From the NCBI RefSeq assembly GCF_014217335.1, contig NZ_CP060092.1, positions 2,125,501-2,189,500 of the forward strand: 64,000 nt of DNA, written 5' to 3'. Positions 56,115 to 64,000 of this stretch are shown one piece after another (the first letter of the stretch is position 1; every line of letters starts with the position of its first letter). This DNA comes from Teredinibacter purpureus. Its GTDB lineage: Bacteria > Pseudomonadota > Gammaproteobacteria > Pseudomonadales > Cellvibrionaceae. The translations under genes and the position numbers were made by a program. Below the pieces are notes generated by a model. That model was given only the letters and a program-made list of their open reading frames with translations. It did no database searches and was not told where the DNA came from.

Positions 56115-56220
56115 TTGTATATAAATACAGGTCACGTTTTGACGTACTGGTGGCGTTACAGTGTGTCTATCGAAAGGCAACCGACTTAAATCGTACCTCA
56201 GAACTGAATGAGACACCGTA
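56115..56220 (+). promoter_or_regulatory. Leader between WYL regulator and cas1, candidate promoter
   Basis: TATAAA (56120-56125) follows the WYL stop closely and could be a -10. An imperfect palindrome from ACAGGTCACGT (56127) to ACGTACTGGT (56151) lies just after it, at a place where a repressor would block transcription. No strong -35 or terminator is seen, so read-through from the regulator gene is also possible. Confidence 0.35.
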
Positions 56221-57189
56221 ATGGATGATTTTTCACCGTCAGACCTAAAAGCCATATTGCACTCAAAGCGCGCCAACCTGTATTACTTGGAGCATTGCCG
56301 AGTAATGCAAAAAGACGGCCGCGTACTTTATTTAAAAGAAGCCAAAACGGAAAATCAGTATTGGAACATTCCCATTGCTAACACCACCGCGATAATGTTG
56401 GGTACTGGCACCTCAATAACACAGGCCGCAGTACGAATGCTCTCACAGGCCGGTGTGTTATTAGGGTTTTGTGGCGGCGGGGGTACACCGTTGTATATGG
56501 GGTGTGAAATAGAATGGATGACCGCGCAAAGTGAATATCGCCCTACACAATACCTACAAGGCTGGGTAAGTTTTTGGTTTGACGATATCAAACGCGTAGC
56601 GGCAGCAAAACACATGCAGCAAGCCAGAATTGATTACCTGTTAAAGGTATGGGCAAAAGACAGAGATTTAAAAGCAGAAGGCCTACAAATAGATGACCAC
56701 GAAGTGCAAGGGGCGCTAGATGTTTTTAAAGTAAGAACAGAACGGGCAACACATTCCGGCGAACTCTTACTCACAGAAGCGCAACTCACCAAAACCCTCT
56801 ACAAATACGTGGCCAATAAAACCGATTTTGGCGAATTTAGCCGTGAGCGAGACGGAACAGACAAAGCCAACGCCTTCCTAAACCACGGCAACTACCTCGC
56901 CTACGGGTTGGCCGCCACAACCCTATGGGTGCTGGGCATCCCTCACGGCTTCGCTGTAATGCACGGTAAAACGCGAAGGGGTGCGTTAGTGTTCGATGTG
57001 GCCGATCTAATAAAAGACGCCATCGTACTGCCTTGGGCTTTTGTGTGCGCAAAAGAGAACGCAACAGAACAAGAGTTTCGCCAGCAATGCCTTCAATCGT
57101 TCACCAATCATAAAGCCTTGGATTTTATGTTTAACCAAGTAAAAGCTATAGCCTTGAGAGGAACCGAAGAAGAGGCCCTATCACCATGA
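56221..57189 (+). CDS. cas1f: CRISPR-associated endonuclease Cas1, type I-F
   Basis: Cas1 with the Cas2 domain of Cas2-3 integrates new spacers. The 322-residue I-F protein starts PSDLKAILHSKRANLYYLEH. It has TAIMLGTGTSITQAAVRMLS and the metal-binding residues E186 (LTEAQLTKTLYK), H248 (AVMHGKTRRG) and D262 (VFDVADLIKD). Spacing matches the E190/H254/D268 set of the Pseudomonas enzyme. It overlaps cas3 by ATGA. Its codon use (C-ending, A/C-rich) resembles the upstream chromosomal genes more than the later cas genes. Confidence 0.97.
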   Translation: MDDFSPSDLKAILHSKRANLYYLEHCRVMQKDGRVLYLKEAKTENQYWNIPIANTTAIMLGTGTSITQAAVRMLSQAGVLLGFCGGGGTPLYMGCEIEWMTAQSEYRPTQYLQGWVSFWFDDIKRVAAAKHMQQARIDYLLKVWAKDRDLKAEGLQIDDHEVQGALDVFKVRTERATHSGELLLTEAQLTKTLYKYVANKTDFGEFSRERDGTDKANAFLNHGNYLAYGLAATTLWVLGIPHGFAVMHGKTRRGALVFDVADLIKDAIVLPWAFVCAKENATEQEFRQQCLQSFTNHKALDFMFNQVKAIALRGTEEEALSP

Positions 57190-60100
57190 TGGTTACCTTC
57201 GTTTCCCAGTGTGAAAAGAAAGCCCTCAGCAAAACGCGAAGAGTGTTAGACGCCTTCGCTAACCGCATAGGCGACAACACATGGCAAACCGTAATAACCG
57301 AAGATGGCCTACTAACGGTTAAAAAAATGCTGCGCAAAACCGCCAGTAAAAATACCGCCGTGAGCTGTCACTGGATACGTTCGCGGTCTAGGAGCCATTT
57401 TTTATGGGTGGTGGGGAATAGAAGGAAGTTTGATGGCGAGGGAAGGGTGCCGGTGAATAGTACAGAGGCAACAACAGGGCAGTATAAAGATAACTTCAAT
57501 TGGAAAAATCAAAAAATATTAACTCATGCTGCCACTATTGCAGGGCTATTTCATGACTTTGGAAAGGCGAACAAGCTCTTTCAAGATAAGATAAATCCTG
57601 TCATAAATACAGAGAGTTTCGAACCGTACCGTCATGAATGGGTGTCCTTGCGCCTGTTTCAAGCATTTGTGGGTGGGCGTACAGATGAGCAATGGCTCGA
57701 GGCTTTAGCAAATGGAAATTTTGATTTTGTAAATGATTGCTTTAAAGATGGATTAGACGACCGCGCAAAAGGTGTTAAGCCGATACTCTGCCTTCCAAGC
57801 TTTGCGCAATTGGTTGCATGGATAATTGTTTCTCACCACCGCTTGCCGCTGGTACCCAAGTGGCGTGATGACATTACTGGCAACCCAGCACCAATAGAAA
57901 AAGCTGATGCGTGGTTGGAGCATAGCTTTGAAGCAATGTGGAATTCATATCGATGTAATGATAAAGACCAGTTGCATCGATTGAATGATAACTGGTCTTT
58001 TAAAGAAGGCGCATTGCCTTACCACAGTTTTAAATGGGTTTCCCATGCTGGAATTTTGGCCTCAGAAGCAAAGAAAGAATTGATCAATTTATTTGCTGCC
58101 GACATTGATGCTTGGGACTTTATCAGCGACCAGCTTTTTACAAGCCATTTAGCACGGCTGTCCATGATGCTGGCAGATCATTATTGGTCTAATGATAAGC
58201 ATGAAAATAAGGATGATTGGAGAAGTCAAAATTATCTGGTTTATGCAAATACGCATAAGAAAACACGGCACTTAAAGCAGCAATTGGATGAGCACCTCAT
58301 CGGGGTGGCACACCATGCCAATAGAATTACTAAATCTTTGTCAAAGCTAAATAGTAGTCTCCCTTCACTAAACCCTAACGACTTCCTATCGGATCCAGTT
58401 GCAAAAAAGGATGAACAAAAATATGGCTGGCAGGATCAGGCTATAAAACTGGTCAGCAAGTTTGGTAAAGAACCACTGGCTCATGGGTTTTTTGGTATCA
58501 ACATGGCTTCAACGGGTAAAGGTAAAACAATAGCAAATGCCAAAATAATGTATGCCTTAGGAGAGCAGCTTGGGCGTACCCGATTCAGTGTTGCGCTGGG
58601 GTTACGGTCGCTTACATTACAAACAGGCAGAGAGTTTCGAGGCAGTTTATCGTTGAGTAATGAAGATTTAGCAATCGCCGTTGGTGGCGTATCCGTTAAA
58701 CAATTATTCGAAAATAGTTTTAATGTTAGTCAAGAAAACGTCGAAGTTGAGCAATCGGGTAGCGAGTCTTCTCAAGAGGTATTGGATGAAGATCTCTATA
58801 TTGACTATAGAGGTGACTTAGAACACAGCCTAAGCGAATGGACAAAGTACGATAGAAATCAACGCATTGACAAACTGCTCTGCGCTCCGGTACTGGTTAG
58901 TACAATTGATCATTTGATTCCGGCTACAGAGGGTACAAGTGGAGGCAAACAAATTGCCCCAATGCTGCGTTTGCTTACTTCTGATTTGGTATTGGATGAG
59001 CCAGATGATTTTGGGCTTAGTGACTTGCCTGCTCTGTGCCGTTTAGTTCACTGGGCGGGAATGCTAGGCAGTAAAGTCTTGCTCTCGACCGCAACCATGC
59101 CGCCTGCATTAGCCTATGCATTGTACGAGTCTTACAGAGCGGGTTGGTCTCAATATGCAAAGGCAAACCTTGACAATTGGGACCAAAATATTTGCTGCGC
59201 TTGGTTCGATGAATTTACAACATCAGATTACCAAAACCGATTTGTAAATGATTTGGTGGCGTACAAGAAGCTACACCAGAAGTTTGTAAATAAAAGAATT
59301 AAAAATATAAAAAAAGAAGAAATAAAACATCCACCAAAGCGTATTGGCGACATCATTCCTGTTCGGAAATGCTCAGAGAAAAGCCATATCGAGAATTTGG
59401 CGGATACCGTTTTCCAATCGATCAGTGAACTTCATAATCATCATCATGCATATAAAGATGACAAAACAGTTTCTATCGGGTTAGTTCGTATGGCGAATAT
59501 CAACCCGCTGGTGGCAGTTGCTCAATCGCTAATGAAAATAGATGCACCGGAAAATACACGCATTCATTACTGTGTTTATCATAGTCGCTATCCGCTCGCG
59601 ATACGTTCTTATATGGAGAACAAGCTGGATACAATCCTCAACCGAAAGTATCAATCAGCCCTTTGGACTAGCGAAGCTGGAATTGGCGATATGCTTTCCA
59701 GATTTCCAGAACGAAACCATATTTTTGTTGTTCTAGCTTCGCCAGTTGCCGAAGTGGGTAGGGATCATGACTACGATTGGGCGGTTGTTGAGCCAAGCTC
59801 AATGCGTTCGATTATTCAATTGGCTGGCCGAGTGCTCCGCCATCGGGAGCTTGGTGAATCCATCGAAATCTCAAACATTCATTTGCTGAACGAAAACTTT
59901 AAGGCACTCAAAGGTAAAGATATTTGTTTTGATCGCCCAGGTTTTGAGTCAACAGAACTAAAGTTAGCTTCACATGATTTAAGATCAAGGCTTGAAGCAG
60001 AACAGTATAACCCAATCAATGCCATTCCAAGAATCCAGGAGTTGGAAATTGGCAGAAAAACTATTATTAGAGATTTAAAATTAATTGAACTGGAGTATGT

Positions 60101-60548
60101 GGCGCTGGCATTACAACTTTTTACCGGTAAAAATAAAGCAAAAGTATGGTGGGAAAATACGCCCTATTGGTGCGGGGAGGTTCAGCGGCAACAACGCTTT
60201 CGCGATTCAAAAAAGGACGATGCTTACTATCTGATTGTTGAAAACGAGTATCAACCCCCTCAGTGGCACTGGCTCAATGAAGCCGTTTATCCAGCAAAAA
60301 TGACAACGGAGAAAAACATCAATATTGAGCCAATAGCAACCCTGGATACAGGTGAACGAATTGATTTTTGGTTTGATCTTGATGTTAGTGGTATTTATTC
60401 AAATCTAGCGAATGACTTCGCTATAGATCTTGATGAAGTCAGTCGTCGTTTCGGAGAGTTGCGTGTAACAGAATACGGTAATGGCGATTATCAGGAGTAT
60501 CGCTATCACAATAATTTAGGATTATTTCAGGAGATAGATGAAGAATGA
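57186..60548 (+). CDS. cas2-3: Cas2-3 fusion nuclease-helicase, type I-F
   Basis: This 1120-residue protein has an N-terminal Cas2-like domain (residues 1-95, MMVTFVSQCEKKALSKTRRV) and an HD nuclease (H114, H123-D124 in THAATIAGLFHDFGKANKLF; SHHRLPLVPKW at 216). It also has an SF2 helicase with Walker A ASTGKGKT (441-448) and DEPD near 600, followed by LLSTATMPP, VGRDHDYDWAVVEPSSMRS and IQLAGRVLRH. It degrades target DNA after Cascade recruitment, and the Cas2 part joins Cas1 in adaptation. Composition shifts from GC-rich to AT-rich around 57420-57500, at the Cas2/HD border. Confidence 0.97.
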   Translation: MMVTFVSQCEKKALSKTRRVLDAFANRIGDNTWQTVITEDGLLTVKKMLRKTASKNTAVSCHWIRSRSRSHFLWVVGNRRKFDGEGRVPVNSTEATTGQYKDNFNWKNQKILTHAATIAGLFHDFGKANKLFQDKINPVINTESFEPYRHEWVSLRLFQAFVGGRTDEQWLEALANGNFDFVNDCFKDGLDDRAKGVKPILCLPSFAQLVAWIIVSHHRLPLVPKWRDDITGNPAPIEKADAWLEHSFEAMWNSYRCNDKDQLHRLNDNWSFKEGALPYHSFKWVSHAGILASEAKKELINLFAADIDAWDFISDQLFTSHLARLSMMLADHYWSNDKHENKDDWRSQNYLVYANTHKKTRHLKQQLDEHLIGVAHHANRITKSLSKLNSSLPSLNPNDFLSDPVAKKDEQKYGWQDQAIKLVSKFGKEPLAHGFFGINMASTGKGKTIANAKIMYALGEQLGRTRFSVALGLRSLTLQTGREFRGSLSLSNEDLAIAVGGVSVKQLFENSFNVSQENVEVEQSGSESSQEVLDEDLYIDYRGDLEHSLSEWTKYDRNQRIDKLLCAPVLVSTIDHLIPATEGTSGGKQIAPMLRLLTSDLVLDEPDDFGLSDLPALCRLVHWAGMLGSKVLLSTATMPPALAYALYESYRAGWSQYAKANLDNWDQNICCAWFDEFTTSDYQNRFVNDLVAYKKLHQKFVNKRIKNIKKEEIKHPPKRIGDIIPVRKCSEKSHIENLADTVFQSISELHNHHHAYKDDKTVSIGLVRMANINPLVAVAQSLMKIDAPENTRIHYCVYHSRYPLAIRSYMENKLDTILNRKYQSALWTSEAGIGDMLSRFPERNHIFVVLASPVAEVGRDHDYDWAVVEPSSMRSIIQLAGRVLRHRELGESIEISNIHLLNENFKALKGKDICFDRPGFESTELKLASHDLRSRLEAEQYNPINAIPRIQELEIGRKTIIRDLKLIELEYVALALQLFTGKNKAKVWWENTPYWCGEVQRQQRFRDSKKDDAYYLIVENEYQPPQWHWLNEAVYPAKMTTEKNINIEPIATLDTGERIDFWFDLDVSGIYSNLANDFAIDLDEVSRRFGELRVTEYGNGDYQEYRYHNNLGLFQEIDEE

Positions 60549-62092
60549 GCGAAGAAAATACAATGCATCAAGAAATCAGGTCTTTTATTTTGAATCGAAA
60601 GATAAAAAAGAAAGAAAACCTGCTAACAACTAAATTATTGAAGGAAAAAGACGGTGGCTTAAACAAAATTTTGATATCTATCATTGAAGGCACTAATAAC
60701 TACCCAAAAGACAAGCTGAAAGAGATTGTTGATAGAAAAAGACCCAAGGATACAACGCCACATGACTTTCAGTTGCAAAAATATCAAGATTTATCTGGAT
60801 TAGTCAAAAATAGCTCGATTAGTATTGATGAACAACTTGAAGTGTATGAAGAGCAAAGGCAAAAGGTAGAAGATGCCCATGTGTTTGCAACTTGGCTGGA
60901 TGAGAACTGCCAATATGCAGAATTCGCGTCTGTTGCAACCCACGTTACAAAGCTGACTCACTCGTCAAATAAAGGAACTTCTTTTTATGACAATACGACG
61001 GAGAGTGATAACAAGTATTTAACCACCTCTATCCTTAAACAGCGTGTCGCAGATGGGACTTATGAGAATGCTCTGTACTCCCCAGTAGTTGCACTTTTAT
61101 TGGTTGAAAGTAATGGGCGTTATTTTTATGAAGACGTTATTCAGTCCAATTATGAAGGTTTGGAAGGGTTTGAAAACAGCGCAGAGCAACTAAGTGCATG
61201 GAAGCAGCAGCTGAAGAAATCCATAGATAAGCCAAGCAAGAGTTCAGACTCACTGTCAAAACAAATTTATTTTCCAGTCGTAGATAATCCCCAAAAGACT
61301 GAAGACTGGCACCTAGTTTCGGTATTAGCTTCTTCATCGTTAGCTCAAGATGTTTTTAGTAGAACTGGATCAAAGGACTTTAACGATAAAAATCGTAGTT
61401 TAAAAACTAAATACCGAAACAAATCTTTGTTCAGTGAAGAAGAAATCGTGAATTTTCCTAAAAAAGCGACACTTATGGTGACGCAAAGCTCGCATCAAAA
61501 TACGTCCATATTGAATGGCAAGCGCAGCGGGCGATTATTCCTGTTGCCTTCTACACCTCCTACATGGACAAGCCAAATAAAACCACCACTTCACCATAAA
61601 TCGTGGTTTGACCGAGGAGTGCCATTCAACAGCATAAAGGAAGATATAGAGCATCTTAAAAACTTTATTTTGCGCTTTGACAAAACGGGGCAAAGCACCC
61701 GAGACCCCAAAAAACAACGCTGGTTAATAAAGTGGGGGCGTGGCGTGCTTTCAACAGCCATGCTCTACGCTGAAACCATTCAAAACTTGCCTGCTGGATG
61801 GTCAAGCGCCCCTGTCTCTGAAATAAAGCTCAAGTCTGAGCAGCAATACTTTCTTGACCCCTACAGAATGGATGGCGATTTTCAAACAACGAAAGACGCT
61901 GCTAATTGGCAAAGCGTCGTTGCCAGTGATTTTGCTCAATGGCTCAATAAAAAAATACAAGGCAAGGATAAGAAATTTACACCTCAAGCAGAACATACAA
62001 GGCTATGGCAAGCGTTGATGCTGGAGGAGCTAAGAGAGCACACTAAAATGGTTAAAGTCGTTATCGCTGCGAACAAGGAGGAACAGGCATGA
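60545..62092 (+). CDS. cas8f: Type I-F Cascade large subunit Cas8f (Csy1)
   Basis: Cas8f contacts the crRNA 5' handle with Cas5f and recognises the PAM. The 515-residue protein has HVFATWLDENCQYAEFASVATH, LNGKRSGRLFLLPSTPPTW, FILRFDKTGQSTRDPKKQR and LSTAMLYAETIQNLPAGWSS, consistent with Csy1. It is longer than the about 434 residues of the Pseudomonas protein, with Lys/Asn-rich extension at the N-terminus (1-85). ATGA overlaps on both sides couple it to cas2-3 and cas5f. Confidence 0.92.
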   Translation: MSEENTMHQEIRSFILNRKIKKKENLLTTKLLKEKDGGLNKILISIIEGTNNYPKDKLKEIVDRKRPKDTTPHDFQLQKYQDLSGLVKNSSISIDEQLEVYEEQRQKVEDAHVFATWLDENCQYAEFASVATHVTKLTHSSNKGTSFYDNTTESDNKYLTTSILKQRVADGTYENALYSPVVALLLVESNGRYFYEDVIQSNYEGLEGFENSAEQLSAWKQQLKKSIDKPSKSSDSLSKQIYFPVVDNPQKTEDWHLVSVLASSSLAQDVFSRTGSKDFNDKNRSLKTKYRNKSLFSEEEIVNFPKKATLMVTQSSHQNTSILNGKRSGRLFLLPSTPPTWTSQIKPPLHHKSWFDRGVPFNSIKEDIEHLKNFILRFDKTGQSTRDPKKQRWLIKWGRGVLSTAMLYAETIQNLPAGWSSAPVSEIKLKSEQQYFLDPYRMDGDFQTTKDAANWQSVVASDFAQWLNKKIQGKDKKFTPQAEHTRLWQALMLEELREHTKMVKVVIAANKEEQA

Positions 62093-63285
62093 GCCAATAC
62101 ATACTTATCAATCGAATTCATGTTCAAAACGCAAACGCAGTAGCAGGGTTTACATGGGGTTTTCCCGCAATTACACACTTTATGGGTTTTGCACATGCGC
62201 TTTCGCTCAAAATTCAAAAATCCGATTTTAACGAATACTCAATTTCAGGGTGTGGCGTAGTTTGCCACGAACATATCACGCATACCTACGGTGATTACGA
62301 GGCGTTATTTTCACAAACCAAAAACCCCGGTGCGATGCATTTTGAAAAAAATAAGGCAGGGAAGAATCCTTCGATAATAGAAGAGGGGAAAATGAAGATA
62401 ACGGTGTCACTGCTTATTCATTTGGATGGATTCTTAGGGGGACAGGCTGACAACTTTACCGAATGGCTGAAAAAACAGTGCTTGTTACAGCGGTTAGCAG
62501 GTGGAACTATTTTGGATGTAGAGTCTATCCAGATTTTTGACCTTGAGGATAAATCTAAATTTTACTTGCTCAAACGCAAGTTATTACCTGGCTTTGCTTT
62601 AATGGATAGATCAAGTCTTTTGGGGGAACATTACGAAGGAGAGCTTTCAAAAAACTCAGAAACTGAGTTGTTGGATGCGTGGCTAGACTTTTCTGCTCTA
62701 AAACAAAGAGCGCGGCCTAAATCTAATCTCATTACTAAACACCTCAAAGCGCAAATTAAGCGCGGGGAACTTAATCCACAGGTATTACGGGCTTGGGAAG
62801 CCCATTTAGAAAGTATTCCCTATGAAGGAAATATTCCTCAGTCTGTAGTCGAGTATTTTCAAACCCTTGATCAAAGCGAAACAGGCAAAGACAAAGACGT
62901 ACAGGGACAGTGGCAACATTATTGTCAGCCAACTGACAAAAGCCCTGCTGACTGGGAGTACCTTCCTAAAGCTAGTTCAGGGTATTTGGTTCCAATAATG
63001 ACGGGCTATAAAGCCATATCTGAGGTGTATGAACAAAATTCTGAAAAGAGTTTGCAAATACTGGGCGCACGAGATAACGAAACCCCGGTTTGTTTTGTTG
63101 AAGCCGTGCATTCAATTGGTCAGTGGCTCGGCGTAAATCGATTCAAAAGCAAAGAAGATATTGCTAGCTGTCTTTGGCAATACGACTACAAAAAGAATTG
63201 GTATTTATGTCGCCAACCGGATGCAACAGAGCAAGGCGGTGACGACGAAGACACCATACTGACTGAAATTTTAGATTTGAGCTAA
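62089..63285 (+). CDS. cas5f: Type I-F Cascade subunit Cas5f (Csy2)
   Basis: Cas5f pairs with Cas8f at the crRNA 5' end. The 398-residue protein starts YILINRIHVQNANAVAGFTW with FPAITHFMGFAHALSLKI, GGTILDVESIQIFD, KLLPGFALMDRSSLL, and a C-terminal SGYLVPIMTGYKAISEVYEQ, typical of Csy2. It is longer than the Pseudomonas Csy2 (about 327), mainly through an insert at about residues 200-290 (KHLKAQIKRGELNPQVLRAW). It overlaps cas8f by ATGA; cas7f follows after 25 bp with its own SD. Confidence 0.92.
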   Translation: MSQYILINRIHVQNANAVAGFTWGFPAITHFMGFAHALSLKIQKSDFNEYSISGCGVVCHEHITHTYGDYEALFSQTKNPGAMHFEKNKAGKNPSIIEEGKMKITVSLLIHLDGFLGGQADNFTEWLKKQCLLQRLAGGTILDVESIQIFDLEDKSKFYLLKRKLLPGFALMDRSSLLGEHYEGELSKNSETELLDAWLDFSALKQRARPKSNLITKHLKAQIKRGELNPQVLRAWEAHLESIPYEGNIPQSVVEYFQTLDQSETGKDKDVQGQWQHYCQPTDKSPADWEYLPKASSGYLVPIMTGYKAISEVYEQNSEKSLQILGARDNETPVCFVEAVHSIGQWLGVNRFKSKEDIASCLWQYDYKKNWYLCRQPDATEQGGDDEDTILTEILDLS

Positions 63286-63310
63286 CCTACCATTAACAAA
63301 GGAAATGATT

Positions 63311-64000
63311 ATGACTATTAAATTACCCTCAATGCTCGCGTTTGAACGTAAACTTGAACCTTCGGATGCCTTGATGATGTCAGGCAGTTGGAATGATATA
63401 GCGTCGACAAATGACTCGGATTCATGGCAACCAATAACCCCAAAATCACGAACCCTCAGAGGTACCAAAAGCCAGTTTGCAAAAGACAAACGGGAAGAAG
63501 CTAACATTTCAGAAGGGGATGATGCGTATTTGCCGCTCGACAAAGACACACTTAAGGTTGGTTTCACATTACGTATTATTGGTAACGTAGGCGAACCTTT
63601 TGGCTGTAATGAGCCAGATTTTGAAAAGAAAATAAAAGCAAAAGTGGCTGAGCATAAAGCCGAAGGGTTAAAAGAGTTAGCCTATCGTTATGCTCATAAT
63701 ATAGCCAGCGGACGATTCTTGTGGAGAAACCGTGTATGCGCTGAAGATATTAGCATTCAAGTACAGATAAACGACAGCGATGCCTTACCTTTTAAGGCGG
63801 GTGAATTTGATTTGAATGATTTTGATGAGCAGCGCGATCACGATAACTTAAAACAATTGGCTGATGCCATATACACTGGTTTGAATGGCACAAATGATTT
63901 TGTGCTTCTCAGCGTAGAGGCTTATGTTTTATTGGGTAAAGGACAACATGTATTTCCTTCGCAAGAAATGAATATGAACGAAAAGAAAAAAGTACTATTT
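63311..64000 (+). CDS. cas7f: Type I-F Cascade backbone subunit Cas7f (Csy3), cut by window end
   Basis: The first 230 residues are visible. ATG at 63311 with AAAGGA upstream opens MTIKLPSMLAFERKLEPSDA, followed by GSWNDIASTNDSDSWQPITP, KSRTLRGTKSQFAKDKR and RYAHNIASGRFLWRNRVCAE, all typical of Csy3. Six copies coat the crRNA in I-F Cascade. cas6f and the CRISPR array should lie beyond the window edge. Confidence 0.95.
   Translation, partial: MTIKLPSMLAFERKLEPSDALMMSGSWNDIASTNDSDSWQPITPKSRTLRGTKSQFAKDKREEANISEGDDAYLPLDKDTLKVGFTLRIIGNVGEPFGCNEPDFEKKIKAKVAEHKAEGLKELAYRYAHNIASGRFLWRNRVCAEDISIQVQINDSDALPFKAGEFDLNDFDEQRDHDNLKQLADAIYTGLNGTNDFVLLSVEAYVLLGKGQHVFPSQEMNMNEKKKVLF

Noticed and set aside
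55155..64000. Possible Tn7-like (I-F3) transposon-encoded CRISPR system
   Set aside because: cas1 and a complete cas2-3 are present and no tniQ or tns genes are visible, so this is a standard nuclease-type I-F locus.
1..64000. CRISPR repeat arrays in the window
   Set aside because: No regularly spaced about 28-bp repeats were found; the array is expected beyond cas6f, outside the window.
1..64000. tRNA or rRNA genes
   Set aside because: No cloverleaf-like segments or TTCGA-type T-loop contexts with matching acceptor stems were recognised in the intergenic regions; an automated scan was not possible.

Overview
The window looks like chromosome from a marine-type gammaproteobacterium close to Pseudomonadales/Cellvibrionales. 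The evidence is gene order. The stretch tsaD-rpsU-yqeY, cca, prkA-yeaH-spoVR, the lptD-surA-pdxA-rsmA-apaG-apaH operon, amgK-murU, rpe-trpE, trpGDC, a Vfr-type cAMP receptor protein, osmC and coq7 follows the arrangement I know from pseudomonads. Base composition is moderate, and the core is interrupted by lineage-specific insertions. No rRNA, tRNA or CRISPR repeat array was found.

Layout. 1-4144 is accessory DNA: the tail of a serine hydrolase gene, an intact IS30-family transposase, then three genes (lipoprotein, lgt-like, polytopic membrane protein). Each of these genes is followed by an attC-like site, so this looks like integron cassettes without a visible integrase. 4344-9128 (minus strand) is a four-gene operon that could make and recycle glucosylglycerate: GH13 phosphorylase, glucosyl-3-phosphoglycerate synthase, its phosphatase and a glycerate kinase. 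9407-18095 carries yqeY, rpsU, a D-lactate dehydrogenase/lactate permease pair, tsaD, folB, folK, a small membrane protein, a FolM-like reductase and cca. 18215-18424 holds a possible short transcription unit. 18493-36566 is envelope, stress and housekeeping genes.

36591-48085 contains the tryptophan genes in two blocks. trpE is preceded by a clear leader peptide with two Trp codons and nested inverted repeats. trpE is separated from trpGDC by a degenerate CpsD-like ATPase, the PrsR/PrsK exosortase-associated two-component pair and a DUF1631 protein. 48165-51728 carries vfr, osmC and two tandem paralogous periplasmic binding-protein-like genes. 51776-54970 carries coq7, a Ycf46-type AAA ATPase and an MscS channel.

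55155-64000 is a type I-F CRISPR-Cas locus: a WYL regulator, then cas1, cas2-3, cas8f, cas5f and the start of cas7f, with 4-bp overlaps between the first four cas genes. The window ends inside cas7f, so cas6f and any array lie outside. Composition changes sharply inside cas2-3, just after the Cas2 domain. The strand bias of the + strand (G/T-rich through most of the window) also reverses near 51-52 kb.

The strongest unusual observations are the integrase-less cassette array that carries an lgt, the complete glucosylglycerate cycle operon, the trp leader, the degenerate ATPase beside PrsRK, the duplicated orphan binding proteins, and the apparent mosaic joint within cas2-3. I did not find a system I would call wholly undescribed.
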